Positions 1 through 8,091 of a stretch of 11,680 bases of DNA are shown here, piece by piece. The notes beneath the pieces are model-generated. The model ran no database searches. It had not been told where the DNA came from and saw only the letters and a list, made by a program, of their open reading frames with translations. Location: assembly GCA_900756875.1 (NCBI GenBank), contig CAAELW010000111.1:1-11680 (forward strand). The letters run 5' to 3'. A program made the translations under genes and the position numbers. The stretch is from Pasteurellaceae bacterium. GTDB taxonomy: Bacteria; Pseudomonadota; Gammaproteobacteria; Enterobacterales; Pasteurellaceae. Every line of letters starts with the position of its first letter. The stretch's first letter is position 1.

Positions 1-627
1 ACCTTTGATGAAGAGTGTAGGCGTATTAGCGAAGACCTCTTGCCAATCCATTAGCTCCGCATAATGTTCAAAAAGTGTGGTCAAATTGAAACGAAAATAT
101 TCACTTGAAGTCGGCTCAAAAGACTTCAACATAAATTGCACCACACTCGGATCAGCAATTTCACTTTCTAAAATAGGCTTAGCTTGTTGACGAGTTTGTG
201 GTTGAGCTTTTTTTACTGCAAACAAACCACGAAACACATCATCATGTCCAGCACTGCTATTAGCCACAGGTGCAATATCAATGACAACTAATTTTTCCAC
301 GCGCTGCGGTTGACGTGCGGTCATTTTCATTGCCGTTTTTCCGCCCATTGAATGACCAATTAAGATCACTTTATCTAATTGAAGATAATCGATAAGTTGC
401 CATACATCATCAGCCATGACGTCGTAATTCATTGTTTCTGAATGAAAACTTTGTCCGTGATTGCGTAAATCTACTCGTAAAATGTTATAGTTATCGCTAA
501 ATGCACGGGCGATCACACCAAGATTATTCATATCCCCAAATAAGCCGTGAATAAAAACTAAGGTATGCGAATTAATTGCTTGTTTTGTTTGATGAAATTG
601 ATAGTTTAATAATTGGGAAGATGACAT
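1..627 (-). CDS. ybfF: YbfF-type alpha/beta-hydrolase esterase, 3' end beyond the left edge
   Basis: The reverse strand from the ATG at 627-625 stays open for 209 codons to the window edge, so the C-terminus is missing (E. coli YbfF is about 255 residues). It is a cytoplasmic alpha/beta hydrolase. Visible marks are the oxyanion-hole segment FIHGLFGDMNNLGV (about residues 25-38), the RNHGQS stretch after the next strand, the nucleophile elbow GHSMGG with its serine, and the following VVIDIAPV strand; together these follow E. coli YbfF closely. The catalytic His and the end of the lid region lie outside the window. YbfF hydrolyses short acyl esters and acyl-CoA-like substrates in vitro; its physiological substrate is not settled. 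The start was chosen because the YbfF-like sequence begins right after it, although no good Shine-Dalgarno precedes it. It is divergent from seqA, as in E. coli. MenH is a related fold, but the match to YbfF is better. Confidence 0.92.
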   Translation of the reverse strand, partial: MSSSQLLNYQFHQTKQAINSHTLVFIHGLFGDMNNLGVIARAFSDNYNILRVDLRNHGQSFHSETMNYDVMADDVWQLIDYLQLDKVILIGHSMGGKTAMKMTARQPQRVEKLVVIDIAPVANSSAGHDDVFRGLFAVKKAQPQTRQQAKPILESEIADPSVVQFMLKSFEPTSSEYFRFNLTTLFEHYAELMDWQEVFANTPTLFIKG

Positions 628-636
628 ATATTTTGC

Positions 637-665
637 GTGAGAATTTGGTTAGAAATCGTTATAAT
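637..665 (+). promoter_or_regulatory. Predicted sigma-70 promoter of seqA and the downstream run
   Basis: A perfect -10 box TATAAT lies at 660-665, preceded after a 17-base spacer by GTGAGA at 637-642, which matches four of six -35 consensus bases. Transcription would begin near 671-673, about 25 bases before the seqA ATG at 698. This is a prediction by eye. On the other strand the same place reads TATAAC (663-658), a possible -10 for ybfF, so the two divergent promoters may overlap. Confidence 0.6.
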
Positions 666-685
666 GGGTGAAAATTTTAGCAAAC

Positions 686-691
686 GGAGAG
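686..691 (+). promoter_or_regulatory. Shine-Dalgarno that fixes the seqA start
   Basis: GGAGAG ends six bases before the ATG at 698. A longer in-frame reading from GTG at 668 exists, but that codon lies immediately beside the -10 box, so it would be upstream of or at the transcript start, and it lacks a ribosome site. The ATG at 698 also gives the MKIIEVDEELY start typical of SeqA. Confidence 0.85.
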
Positions 692-697
692 AAAAAA

Positions 698-1339
698 ATG
701 AAGATAATTGAAGTTGATGAAGAATTATATCAATACATTGCTGCACAAACTCAGTCTATTGGAGAAAGTGCTTCTGATATTCTTCGCCGTTTGTTGAATT
801 TACCAGCTCACGCAACAAGCAAGGTTGATTTCTTTGAATCAGACGTATCAGCTGAAAATGCAAAAAGTGCGGTGCATTCTGAGCCTGTTTTAACGGAAAA
901 AACAACCGAAGCAACTCAACCAAAAGTTGAGCCAGTTGAGCCGCCAAAAGTAGTGAAAAAACAATCGGACGAAGCAATTAATCATATTGTTGATAAAGTT
1001 CGTGCGCTCTTGAATTCTGCTGAGTTCAAAGAAGAGCCAAAAGCAGTGGTGCGTTTTTTAAGTATATTACGTACGCTTTATCGTACGAATCCAGAAAGCT
1101 TTGCACAGGCAACAGAAAGCTTGCAAGGCCGTACTCGTGTGTATTTTGCTCGTGATGAAGGAACGTTGCTTGTGGCTGGGAATCATACAAAACCAAAACA
1201 AATCCCAGATACACCATATTGGGTGATTACCAATACCAATAGCGGTCGTAAAATGTTGATGCTAGAAGGGGCGATGCAATCTATGCATTTGCCGGAATAT
1301 TTAATCGACGAAGTTCGCCCTTATTTCGTTAGCAACTAA
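698..1339 (+). CDS. seqA: SeqA, negative modulator of replication initiation
   Basis: The product is 213 residues. SeqA binds hemimethylated GATC sites behind the replication fork and at oriC, delaying re-initiation and organising newly copied DNA. Residues 1-33 match the N-terminal oligomerisation domain (MKIIEVDEELY, then GESASDILRRLL). Residues about 34-90 form a variable, Pro/Glu/Lys-rich linker. The C-terminal DNA-binding domain is at about 93-213, with ESLQGRTRVYFA (RTR at 145-147) and TPYWVITNTNSGRK (NTN at 179-181); these correspond to the E. coli residues that contact the methylated GATC. E. coli SeqA is 181 residues, so most of the extra length is linker, and that linker carries an uptake signal. 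The start is set by the Shine-Dalgarno at 686-691. menE follows after 4 bases. Confidence 0.96.
   Translation: MKIIEVDEELYQYIAAQTQSIGESASDILRRLLNLPAHATSKVDFFESDVSAENAKSAVHSEPVLTEKTTEATQPKVEPVEPPKVVKKQSDEAINHIVDKVRALLNSAEFKEEPKAVVRFLSILRTLYRTNPESFAQATESLQGRTRVYFARDEGTLLVAGNHTKPKQIPDTPYWVITNTNSGRKMLMLEGAMQSMHLPEYLIDEVRPYFVSN
865..873 (+). repeat. Uptake signal sequence (USS core), forward, in seqA
   Basis: Perfect AAGTGCGGT. It encodes K56-S57-A58-V59 in the non-conserved SeqA linker. The flanking AT-rich tracts of the extended motif are weak here. Confidence 0.9.
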
Positions 1340-1343
1340 GTCG

Positions 1344-2696
1344 ATGCAAAAATTCCCTTGGCAAGCATTTGCCCAAAATCCAGCATATGAAAATCAGATC
1401 GCGTTGCGAAATTCGCAGGGCGATCCTTTTACTTGGGTGGAGCTTGTCGAGAAAATTAATCAAGTAGAAGCTTTTCTTTTGCAACAAGGAGTGACAGCGC
1501 AAAGCGCGGTCGCTTTTTGTGGTAAAAATTCAGAACAGATCTTATTTCTTTATTTAGCCGTTATTCAGCTAGGTACAAAAATTTTAGGTATCAATCCTGC
1601 ATTTCCTCAAGAAAAAAGAGAAGAATTGTGCCAAGAGTATGGGGTGGATTTTTGTTATCAAACTGAAGATATTCATTATTTAGCTGCTGAACCATTACCT
1701 GAGCATAAAGCTGATTTTACAAAAGCAGCCACAATGACGCTCACATCAGGTTCGACAGGTTTACCTAAAGCTGTTGTGCATAATATTTCTGCTCATTTGG
1801 CAAATGCAGAGGGCGTTTGTGCCTTAATGAATTTTGGCAAAGATCAATCTTGGCTACTTTCTTTACCGCTTTATCATGTTTCCGGACAAGGTATTGTATG
1901 GCGTTGGCTGTATGCGGGAGCAACCTTAGTGCTACCGAAAGAAGATTTTTATCAATCTATTGGTGAAGTTTCCCATGTTTCTCTCGTGCCAACGCAATTG
2001 CAGCGTTGGTTTGATTATTTGACGGAGCATCCTCAACCAGTTCAAACACAAGCCGTGTTATTAGGTGGGACACAAATTCCTGTAAAATTAACCCAGGCGT
2101 TAAATGAATTAGGTATTCGAAGTTATTCCGGTTATGGTATGACAGAAATGGCTTCTACCGTATTCGCGAAACAATCAGATGGAAAAGTTGGTGTAGGTCA
2201 ACCTCTACTTGGCCGAGAGTTCAAGTTAGTGAATGAAGAAGTTTGGCTAAAAGGAGCGGGACTTGCCATGGGATATTGGCGCAATGGGTGTGTTGATCCG
2301 CTTACTAATGCCGAAGGTTGGTTCCAAACAAAAGATAAAGCTCAATGGCTTGATGACGAATTAGTTATTCAAGGCCGATTGGATAATATGTTTATTTCTG
2401 GAGGTGAAAATATTCAACCAGAAGAAATTGAAAAAGTGATTGCACAATCAGATTTGGTGAAACAAGTCTTTGTTTTGCCTCAACATGATGAGGAATTTGG
2501 CCATCGCCCTGTCGCGATTGTTGAATTTCATACCTCATTTAATGAAAGTGCGGTCGAATCTCTCAACGTTTTTTTACAAGGACGATTGGAACGATTTAAG
2601 CAACCCGTTGCCTACTATGAACTCCCGCAGGATTTAATCCAAGGGGCAATAAAGATTTCTCGCAAAGCACTCGCCGATTGGCTGTTGCAACAATAG
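1344..2696 (+). CDS. menE: o-Succinylbenzoate-CoA ligase (MenE)
   Basis: This 450-residue protein matches the E. coli enzyme in length (451). It activates o-succinylbenzoate with ATP to the acyl-adenylate and transfers it to CoA in the cytoplasmic menaquinone pathway. It belongs to the ANL adenylate-forming superfamily. The P-loop-like motif TSGSTGLPK is at 134-142, YGMTEM at 264-269, and GWFQTKD at 325-331. The hinge region GRLDNMFISGGEN is at 344-356, followed by QPEEIE at 358-363. The C-terminal catalytic lysine is likely K437 in GAIKISR. The start ATG lies 4 bases after the seqA stop with no strong ribosome site, suggesting translational coupling. No other men gene lies in the window, unlike the E. 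coli men operon. An uptake signal is embedded at S402-A403-V404. Another acyl-CoA ligase is less likely, given the end-to-end resemblance to MenE. Confidence 0.94.
   Translation: MQKFPWQAFAQNPAYENQIALRNSQGDPFTWVELVEKINQVEAFLLQQGVTAQSAVAFCGKNSEQILFLYLAVIQLGTKILGINPAFPQEKREELCQEYGVDFCYQTEDIHYLAAEPLPEHKADFTKAATMTLTSGSTGLPKAVVHNISAHLANAEGVCALMNFGKDQSWLLSLPLYHVSGQGIVWRWLYAGATLVLPKEDFYQSIGEVSHVSLVPTQLQRWFDYLTEHPQPVQTQAVLLGGTQIPVKLTQALNELGIRSYSGYGMTEMASTVFAKQSDGKVGVGQPLLGREFKLVNEEVWLKGAGLAMGYWRNGCVDPLTNAEGWFQTKDKAQWLDDELVIQGRLDNMFISGGENIQPEEIEKVIAQSDLVKQVFVLPQHDEEFGHRPVAIVEFHTSFNESAVESLNVFLQGRLERFKQPVAYYELPQDLIQGAIKISRKALADWLLQQ
2546..2554 (+). repeat. Uptake signal sequence (USS core), forward, in menE
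   Basis: Perfect AAGTGCGGT encoding E401-S402-A403-V404 in the C-terminal domain. A T-rich tract follows about 17-24 bases after the core, consistent with the extended uptake motif. Confidence 0.9.
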
Positions 2697-2709
2697 GAAA
2701 GTTAGTTTA

Positions 2710-5700
2710 ATGAAAAATATCTCTCGAGTTTTGACCGCACTTGGTCTTTCATTTGTTTTTACGCTGGCGCTTTCTCAGCCTGTTTGGGCAGAGAATAATA
2801 ATGCTGATTTACCGACGGAAAAAACACTAAAAAGTGAATTAGCCGAGGCACAAAAATTACCAGATGGTGATGAAAAAACAAATAACGTCACGACAATCCA
2901 GGCTTCGCTTGATTTCTTGCAACAAATTCAAACACAGCAAAAAAATAATAACGATTTGCAAGATACGCTTATTGATGCAGATTCTGAAATTCAGAAGAAT
3001 AATGCCGATCTTCAAAATCTTAAAAAACAGCTAAGCACGCCAAATAACACCGATTATGCTTCTCAAAGTTTAGCGACTTTGCAGGCACAGCTTGAGAAAC
3101 TGACCAATCAACAACAAGATGCTCAATCTGCATTAAGTGCCGTGAATACACAACTTGCAGGGCAAAGCGCTGTATCCGAACGCGCCCAAACAGCCTTAAC
3201 AGATAATGTTAAACGTACGCAAGAATTGAATCAGAAATTGGCTGATCCAACAACCAGTTCGCTATTAAAACAGCAAATTCAACTTGAGTTGCAATTGATT
3301 GAGCTAAAAAATGCGTACAATCAAATTTTATTAAAAAATAGCGATCAATTTACGGTTCTTTACCAGAGCCGTTATGACTTATTGAATACACGTGTTCAAG
3401 CGCTACAGAAACAAATTGCCGCCATTCAAGACGTGATTAATCAAAAGAATTTGGCTAAAACACAAAACCAAGTTGAGCAAGCACAACAACAAAGCCAAAA
3501 TGTTGAGCAAAATCCGTTGATTCAGAAAGAATTGAATTTGAATGCACAGCTTAGCCAATATTTACTTGAGCAAACTGAGAAAACCAATACATTAACGCAA
3601 GATGAATTGCGCATGCGAAATGTATTGGATAACTTGACGCAGACACAGCGTACCATTGATGAGCAAATCAGTGCGTTACAAGGCACGTTGGTGCTTTCTC
3701 GCATTATTCAGCAACAAAAACAAAAATTACCGACTAATTTAAATATTCAAGGGCTTTCAAAACAAATTGCGGATTTACGTGTACAAATCTTTGATATTAC
3801 ACAAAAACGTAATGAACTTTATGATATTGATGCTTACATCAGTAAAATAGAGCAGAATGAAAACAAATCGTTTACACCTGCAGAAAAAACACAATTAACC
3901 AATTTGCTCACTGAACGTCGTAAAGTTGCCTCTGATTTGATTAAATCATTGAATAATCAATTGAACTTAGCGATTTCCTTAGAGTTAACCCAACAGCAGA
4001 TTACTCAAATCAGTGATCAAATTCAGTCTAAACTCGATCAACAAAGTTTCTGGGTAAAAAGTAATAACCCAATTAATCTTGATTGGTTCAAAAAGCTGCC
4101 AATGTCACTCAAGGCACAATTTGATGGCATTGGAAAGAAAATCGGCTTCCCGACAAATTTTGATAATTTGCCGTATTTACTCACTTATGTCTTTATTTTG
4201 TTTGTGATTGGTGGATTGATTTTCAAATTTAAAGAATCAATTAAACAACGTTTGAGCGTGATTAATGGCGAAATTAATACGCTTCGTTCGGATAGCCAAT
4301 GGCATACGCCGCTTGCGTTATTTTATACGGCATTTTTATCGTTATCGGGCACACTCTGGTTCTTAGCCGCTTGCCAACTTTTAGGCTTTTTCTTTGTGAA
4401 AAATCCACAAGAGTTTTGGGAGTGGTCGCTCAGTATGGCGGGCTATTGGTGGTTCTTTAGTTTTATCTTAGCTATTCTTCGTCCGAATGGTATTTTAGTC
4501 CGCCATTTCGGTTTTGCTAAAGAGAGCGCGGCTGCTTTGCAAGACGTCACAAAACGTATCATTGTTTCCGTTGTGTTATTACTGAATACGTCAATTTTCA
4601 GTAATGTCATGGATACAGGTTTAGCCAATGACGTCCTCGGCGAAATTAATACGATTGTTGCCTTGCTTTTCTGTATTGTGATTATTGCGCCACGTTTTGT
4701 TCGCACAGAAAAATCGTTGAATTCAAGCGTAACGGATCAGCGTGATAGAACGCTTTTAAAAATTATGCGCGTTTTATTGCAATTGGTCCCTGTTATTTTA
4801 ATTGCACTAGTTGCTTTAGGCTATTATTACACCGCCTTAAATTTAATTACGCATATTATTAATACCTACATTGCATGGGTGGTGTGGTCGTTGGTGCGTC
4901 ATACTATTTATCGTGGTATTACGGTTGCATCAAGACGTTTAGCTTATCGACGTTTACAAGAAAAACGTCAGCAAAAACAACAAGATTCAAGTGATACTTC
5001 AGCCTCTGATGATGTGGTCGTGATTACCGAACAAGAAGAGGGACTAGCCTTAAATGAAGTACGTAGCCAGTTACTACGTTTTGCCGATCTCTTTATTTGG
5101 ACCGCACTTTTTGCCATCTTCTATTATGTATGGTCAGATTTAATTACGGTTGTAAGTTATTTGCGTGATATTACATTGTGGCAACAAACTTCAACGACTG
5201 AAGCGGGCGTGGTGACAGAAACGATTTCACTCTTTAACTTGATTGTTGCGTTAATCATTGTTGTGATTACCTATATTTTAGTGCGTAACATTCCAGGTAT
5301 TTTAGAAGTATTAATCTTCTCTCGAGTGAAACTTTCACCAGGTACGCCTTATACCATTACAAAATTATTAACCTATATCTTGGTTGCAGTGGGTGGCGCA
5401 TGGGCATTTTCGACGCTTGGGATGTCATGGTCTAAATTACAATGGTTATTTGCCGCCCTTTCCGTTGGTCTCGGTTTTGGTGTGCAGGAAATTTTTGCGA
5501 ACTTTGTTTCTGGCATCATTTTATTATTTGAGCGTCCAATTCGTGTGGGCGATACCGTGACAATTAATGGTGTTACGGGGACGGTGGCGAAATTCCGTAT
5601 TCGTGCCATTACGATGATCGATCCGGATCGAAAAGAAGTGATTGTGCCCAATAAATCTTTTGTAACCGGACAAGTAACTAACTGGGCATTATCTAATACC

Positions 5701-6054
5701 GTTACTCGTTTGGTGGTGTCTGTTGGTGTGGCGTATGGTTCAGATTTAGACTTAGTGAAACGCTTATTATTGCAAGCAGCGCATGAGCAACCAAACGTCT
5801 TAAAAGATCCTGAACCAAGAGCATTATTCTTAACCTTTGGGGCAAGCACATTAGATCATGAACTACGTGTTTATGTTGGGCAAGTGTCTGAGCGAAATGA
5901 TACGCTTGATGCACTTAATCGCCGTGTAAATCAGTTATTTGCTGAAAATAATATTGATATTGCATTCAACCAATTAGATATCTTTATCAAGAATAAAGAT
6001 ACAGGTGAAGAAATTCCATTTATTGATGTGGCAAAATTAGCTCAAAACCATTAA
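2710..6054 (+). CDS. mscK: Large MscS-family mechanosensitive channel (MscK/MscM type)
   Basis: The protein has 1114 residues, the size class of E. coli MscK (about 1120) and MscM/YjeP (about 1107). It is an inner-membrane channel with a large periplasmic part that opens under membrane tension and releases solutes during hypo-osmotic shock. In order: a signal peptide (1-28, ending QPVWAEN); a Gln/Asn-rich coiled-coil periplasmic region (about 30-480); roughly ten membrane segments from about 487 to 940, with a charged Lys/Gln/Ser-rich loop near 745-780; then the MscS module. The pore helix SVGLGFGVQEIFANF starts at 918, FERPIRVGD is at 940-948, and the beta domain has DRKEVIVPNKSFV. A ribosome site AGGAAA overlaps the menE stop, nine bases before the ATG. 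The large MscS-family architecture is secure. The choice of mscK over mscM is uncertain: both share this layout and I could not align them. Confidence 0.9.
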   Translation: MKNISRVLTALGLSFVFTLALSQPVWAENNNADLPTEKTLKSELAEAQKLPDGDEKTNNVTTIQASLDFLQQIQTQQKNNNDLQDTLIDADSEIQKNNADLQNLKKQLSTPNNTDYASQSLATLQAQLEKLTNQQQDAQSALSAVNTQLAGQSAVSERAQTALTDNVKRTQELNQKLADPTTSSLLKQQIQLELQLIELKNAYNQILLKNSDQFTVLYQSRYDLLNTRVQALQKQIAAIQDVINQKNLAKTQNQVEQAQQQSQNVEQNPLIQKELNLNAQLSQYLLEQTEKTNTLTQDELRMRNVLDNLTQTQRTIDEQISALQGTLVLSRIIQQQKQKLPTNLNIQGLSKQIADLRVQIFDITQKRNELYDIDAYISKIEQNENKSFTPAEKTQLTNLLTERRKVASDLIKSLNNQLNLAISLELTQQQITQISDQIQSKLDQQSFWVKSNNPINLDWFKKLPMSLKAQFDGIGKKIGFPTNFDNLPYLLTYVFILFVIGGLIFKFKESIKQRLSVINGEINTLRSDSQWHTPLALFYTAFLSLSGTLWFLAACQLLGFFFVKNPQEFWEWSLSMAGYWWFFSFILAILRPNGILVRHFGFAKESAAALQDVTKRIIVSVVLLLNTSIFSNVMDTGLANDVLGEINTIVALLFCIVIIAPRFVRTEKSLNSSVTDQRDRTLLKIMRVLLQLVPVILIALVALGYYYTALNLITHIINTYIAWVVWSLVRHTIYRGITVASRRLAYRRLQEKRQQKQQDSSDTSASDDVVVITEQEEGLALNEVRSQLLRFADLFIWTALFAIFYYVWSDLITVVSYLRDITLWQQTSTTEAGVVTETISLFNLIVALIIVVITYILVRNIPGILEVLIFSRVKLSPGTPYTITKLLTYILVAVGGAWAFSTLGMSWSKLQWLFAALSVGLGFGVQEIFANFVSGIILLFERPIRVGDTVTINGVTGTVAKFRIRAITMIDPDRKEVIVPNKSFVTGQVTNWALSNTVTRLVVSVGVAYGSDLDLVKRLLLQAAHEQPNVLKDPEPRALFLTFGASTLDHELRVYVGQVSERNDTLDALNRRVNQLFAENNIDIAFNQLDIFIKNKDTGEEIPFIDVAKLAQNH
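2734..2742 (-). repeat. Uptake signal sequence (USS core), reverse, in the channel gene's signal peptide
   Basis: Perfect ACCGCACTT on the plus strand, read as T9-A10-L11 within the hydrophobic core of the signal peptide. Confidence 0.9.
5101..5109 (-). repeat. Uptake signal sequence (USS core), reverse, in a membrane helix of the channel gene
   Basis: Perfect ACCGCACTT on the plus strand, read as T798-A799-L800 inside the hydrophobic segment FIWTALFAIFYYVW. Confidence 0.9.
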
Positions 6055-6069
6055 TTAAAGAGAGAGAAT

Positions 6070-7143
6070 ATGGCAGGGAATACTATCGGACAACTTTTTC
6101 GTGTGACGACCTTTGGGGAGTCGCATGGTATTGCATTAGGCTGTATCGTAGATGGCGTACCGCCGAATCTTGAATTATCGGAAGCCGATATTCAACCTGA
6201 TTTAGATCGTCGTAAACCGGGTACATCACGTTATACCACACCACGTCGCGAAGACGATGAAGTACAGATTTTATCTGGCGTATTTGAAGGTAAAACAACG
6301 GGTACCAGCATTGGAATGATCATTAAAAATGGTGATCAGCGTTCACAAGATTACGGTGATATCAAAGATCGTTTCCGTCCTGGGCATGCGGATTTTACCT
6401 ATCAACAAAAATACGGTATTCGTGATTATCGCGGTGGCGGACGCTCTTCTGCGCGTGAAACCGCCATGCGTGTCGCAGCGGGTGCGATTGCGAAGAAATA
6501 TTTACGTGAGCAGTTTGGCATTGAAGTACGTGGCTTTTTGAGTCAAATTGGTGAAGTGAAGATTGCACCACAGACTGTCGGCAAAATTGATTGGGATAAA
6601 GTGAATAGCAATCCATTTTTCTGCCCGGATGAAAGTGCGGTCGAAAAATTTGATGAATTAATCCGTGAATTGAAAAAAGAAGGGGATTCGATTGGCGCTA
6701 AACTAACGGTGATTGCAGAAAATGTCCCTGTTGGCTTAGGTGAGCCTGTTTTTGATCGACTTGATGCTGATTTAGCCCATGCTTTAATGGGGATTAATGC
6801 CGTTAAAGGTGTAGAGATTGGTGACGGTTTTGCGGTGGTTGAACAGCGTGGCAGTGAACATCGTGATGAAATGACACCCAATGGTTTTGAAAGCAACCAT
6901 GCTGGCGGTATTTTAGGGGGCATTAGCTCAGGCCAGCCAATTATTGCGACCATTGCACTAAAACCAACATCTAGTATTACCATTCCAGGACGCTCTATTA
7001 ATTTAGCGGGAGAACCCGTGGAAGTGGTTACAAAAGGCCGTCATGATCCTTGTGTGGGTATTCGTGCAGTACCTATTGCAGAGGCCATGGTTGCGATTGT
7101 GTTACTCGATCATTTATTGCGTTTTAAGGCACAATGCAAATAA
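6070..7143 (+). CDS. aroC: Chorismate synthase
   Basis: The enzyme has 357 residues (E. coli 361). It converts 5-enolpyruvylshikimate 3-phosphate to chorismate with reduced FMN as cofactor, the last step of the shikimate pathway in the cytoplasm. All three family signatures are present: FGESHG at 15-20 with H19; RPGHADFTY at 103-111 with H106, followed by [15 protein letters not shown] at 117-131; and [17 protein letters not shown] starting at R324. H19 and H106 fit the two conserved catalytic histidines. A purine-rich AAAGAGAGAG at 6057-6066 precedes the ATG, which lies 15 bases after the channel gene stop. mepA follows after 65 bases. Chorismate feeds menaquinone synthesis, to which menE upstream also belongs. 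An uptake signal encodes E188-S189-A190-V191. The gene appears complete. Confidence 0.98.
   Translation: MAGNTIGQLFRVTTFGESHGIALGCIVDGVPPNLELSEADIQPDLDRRKPGTSRYTTPRREDDEVQILSGVFEGKTTGTSIGMIIKNGDQRSQDYGDIKDRFRPGHADFTYQQKYGIRDYRGGGRSSARETAMRVAAGAIAKKYLREQFGIEVRGFLSQIGEVKIAPQTVGKIDWDKVNSNPFFCPDESAVEKFDELIRELKKEGDSIGAKLTVIAENVPVGLGEPVFDRLDADLAHALMGINAVKGVEIGDGFAVVEQRGSEHRDEMTPNGFESNHAGGILGGISSGQPIIATIALKPTSSITIPGRSINLAGEPVEVVTKGRHDPCVGIRAVPIAEAMVAIVLLDHLLRFKAQCK
6633..6641 (+). repeat. Uptake signal sequence (USS core), forward, in aroC
   Basis: Perfect AAGTGCGGT encoding E188-S189-A190-V191, followed directly by the AT-rich tract CGAAAAATT expected of the extended motif. This is the best full-length intragenic match in the window. 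Confidence 0.92.
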
Positions 7144-7208
7144 CTATTTTAAATTAAGCTTCTTGTGTTCTTTTATTAAAGAGAAATCAGCTTATTTTAG
7201 GAAATCTT

Positions 7209-8081
7209 ATGAATAAATCTTTAGCAAAATTACTTTCAAGTACGGTTGTTTTAGGGAGTGTTTTTTTCTCGTTACAAACAACGGCCTCGCCACAAGACTG
7301 GCAACGAATTAAACGTCCAATTCCTGCAACAGATGGTAAAGCAAATCCAATCGGCAGCTATTCGAATGGTTGTATTATTGGTGCTGAACCTTTGCCTTAT
7401 AAAGGTGAGGGCTATCAAGTCATTCGTATGAATAAAAACCGCTACTATGGTCATCCGGATATGATTGCCTATTTACAGCGCCTTGGACAAAAAGCGAAGT
7501 CAGCAGGCTTACCAACGATGTTGGTTGGGGATATTGCTATGCCAGGTGGTGGTCGCTTTTTAACGGGGCATGCAAGCCATCAAATGGGATTAGACGCGGA
7601 TATTTGGTTGCGCATGGGTACCATGACAGACAGTGAAGCGTTAAATTCTGATGGAAAAGGCTTGCTTGTGGTGAACCGTCAAACACAACGTGTTGATGAA
7701 AATGTGTGGAATAACAATCATGCAACCTTAATCAAACTGGCAGCGCAAGATCCCAAAGTGACCCGTATTTTTGTGAATCCCGCGATTAAATTAAAACTTT
7801 GTCAAACTGCGGGTGATGATCGAGCTTGGTTACACAAAATTCGTCCATGGTTTGGGCATGATTCACATTTCCATGTGCGCATTGCTTGTCCAAAAGATGC
7901 CGCTTATTGTGAAGATCAAGCACCTGTACCAGCAGGTGATGGTTGTGGCGATGAACTTTATTCTTGGTTTGAACCCGCAAAACCAGGCTCAGGCGCTTCT
8001 AAACCAAAAGTGACACCTCCAGAACCGTTCTTGTGCCAACAAGTGTTGAGTTCGCCAAATAGTAGCGAATGGTTAGAGTAG
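7209..8081 (+). CDS. mepA: Penicillin-insensitive murein endopeptidase MepA
   Basis: A 290-residue periplasmic LAS-family zinc peptidase (E. coli 274) that cleaves D-Ala-meso-DAP cross-links in peptidoglycan and is not inhibited by beta-lactams. A signal peptide covers about 1-26 (hydrophobic run, then TTAS). Zinc ligands by alignment with E. coli are H124 and D131 in GHASHQMGLDADIW and H222 in GHDSHFHVR; H217 and H220 complete the active site. Six cysteines (C55, C198, C227, C234, C246, C276) keep the E. coli spacing with a constant offset of 11, so the three disulfides (55-276, 198-246, 227-234) are probably preserved. The ribosome site TTAGGAAA lies just before the ATG. The C-terminus carries a Pro/Lys-rich stretch ending in a poorly conserved tail. 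The aroC-mepA-yfcA order matches E. coli. Confidence 0.97.
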   Translation: MNKSLAKLLSSTVVLGSVFFSLQTTASPQDWQRIKRPIPATDGKANPIGSYSNGCIIGAEPLPYKGEGYQVIRMNKNRYYGHPDMIAYLQRLGQKAKSAGLPTMLVGDIAMPGGGRFLTGHASHQMGLDADIWLRMGTMTDSEALNSDGKGLLVVNRQTQRVDENVWNNNHATLIKLAAQDPKVTRIFVNPAIKLKLCQTAGDDRAWLHKIRPWFGHDSHFHVRIACPKDAAYCEDQAPVPAGDGCGDELYSWFEPAKPGSGASKPKVTPPEPFLCQQVLSSPNSSEWLE

Positions 8082-8084
8082 GAG
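8079..8084 (+). promoter_or_regulatory. Ribosome site of yfcA overlapping the mepA stop codon
   Basis: TAGGAG combines the mepA stop TAG with a GGAG Shine-Dalgarno, seven bases before the yfcA ATG at 8092. This arrangement favours coupled translation of the two genes. Confidence 0.75.
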
Positions 8085-8091
8085 TTAAACA

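Noticed and set aside
668..697. N-terminal 10-residue extension of SeqA from GTG 668
   Set aside because: It begins next to the -10 box, lacks a ribosome site, and the canonical SeqA N-terminus starts at ATG 698 behind a good Shine-Dalgarno.
5373..5849. 158-codon open frame on the minus strand opposite the channel gene
   Set aside because: It lies fully antisense to the conserved MscS module, has no ribosome site noticed and no recognisable protein features; it is a shadow of the coding strand.
6543..6983. 146-codon minus-strand frame inside aroC
   Set aside because: Antisense shadow of a strongly conserved enzyme, with no independent features.
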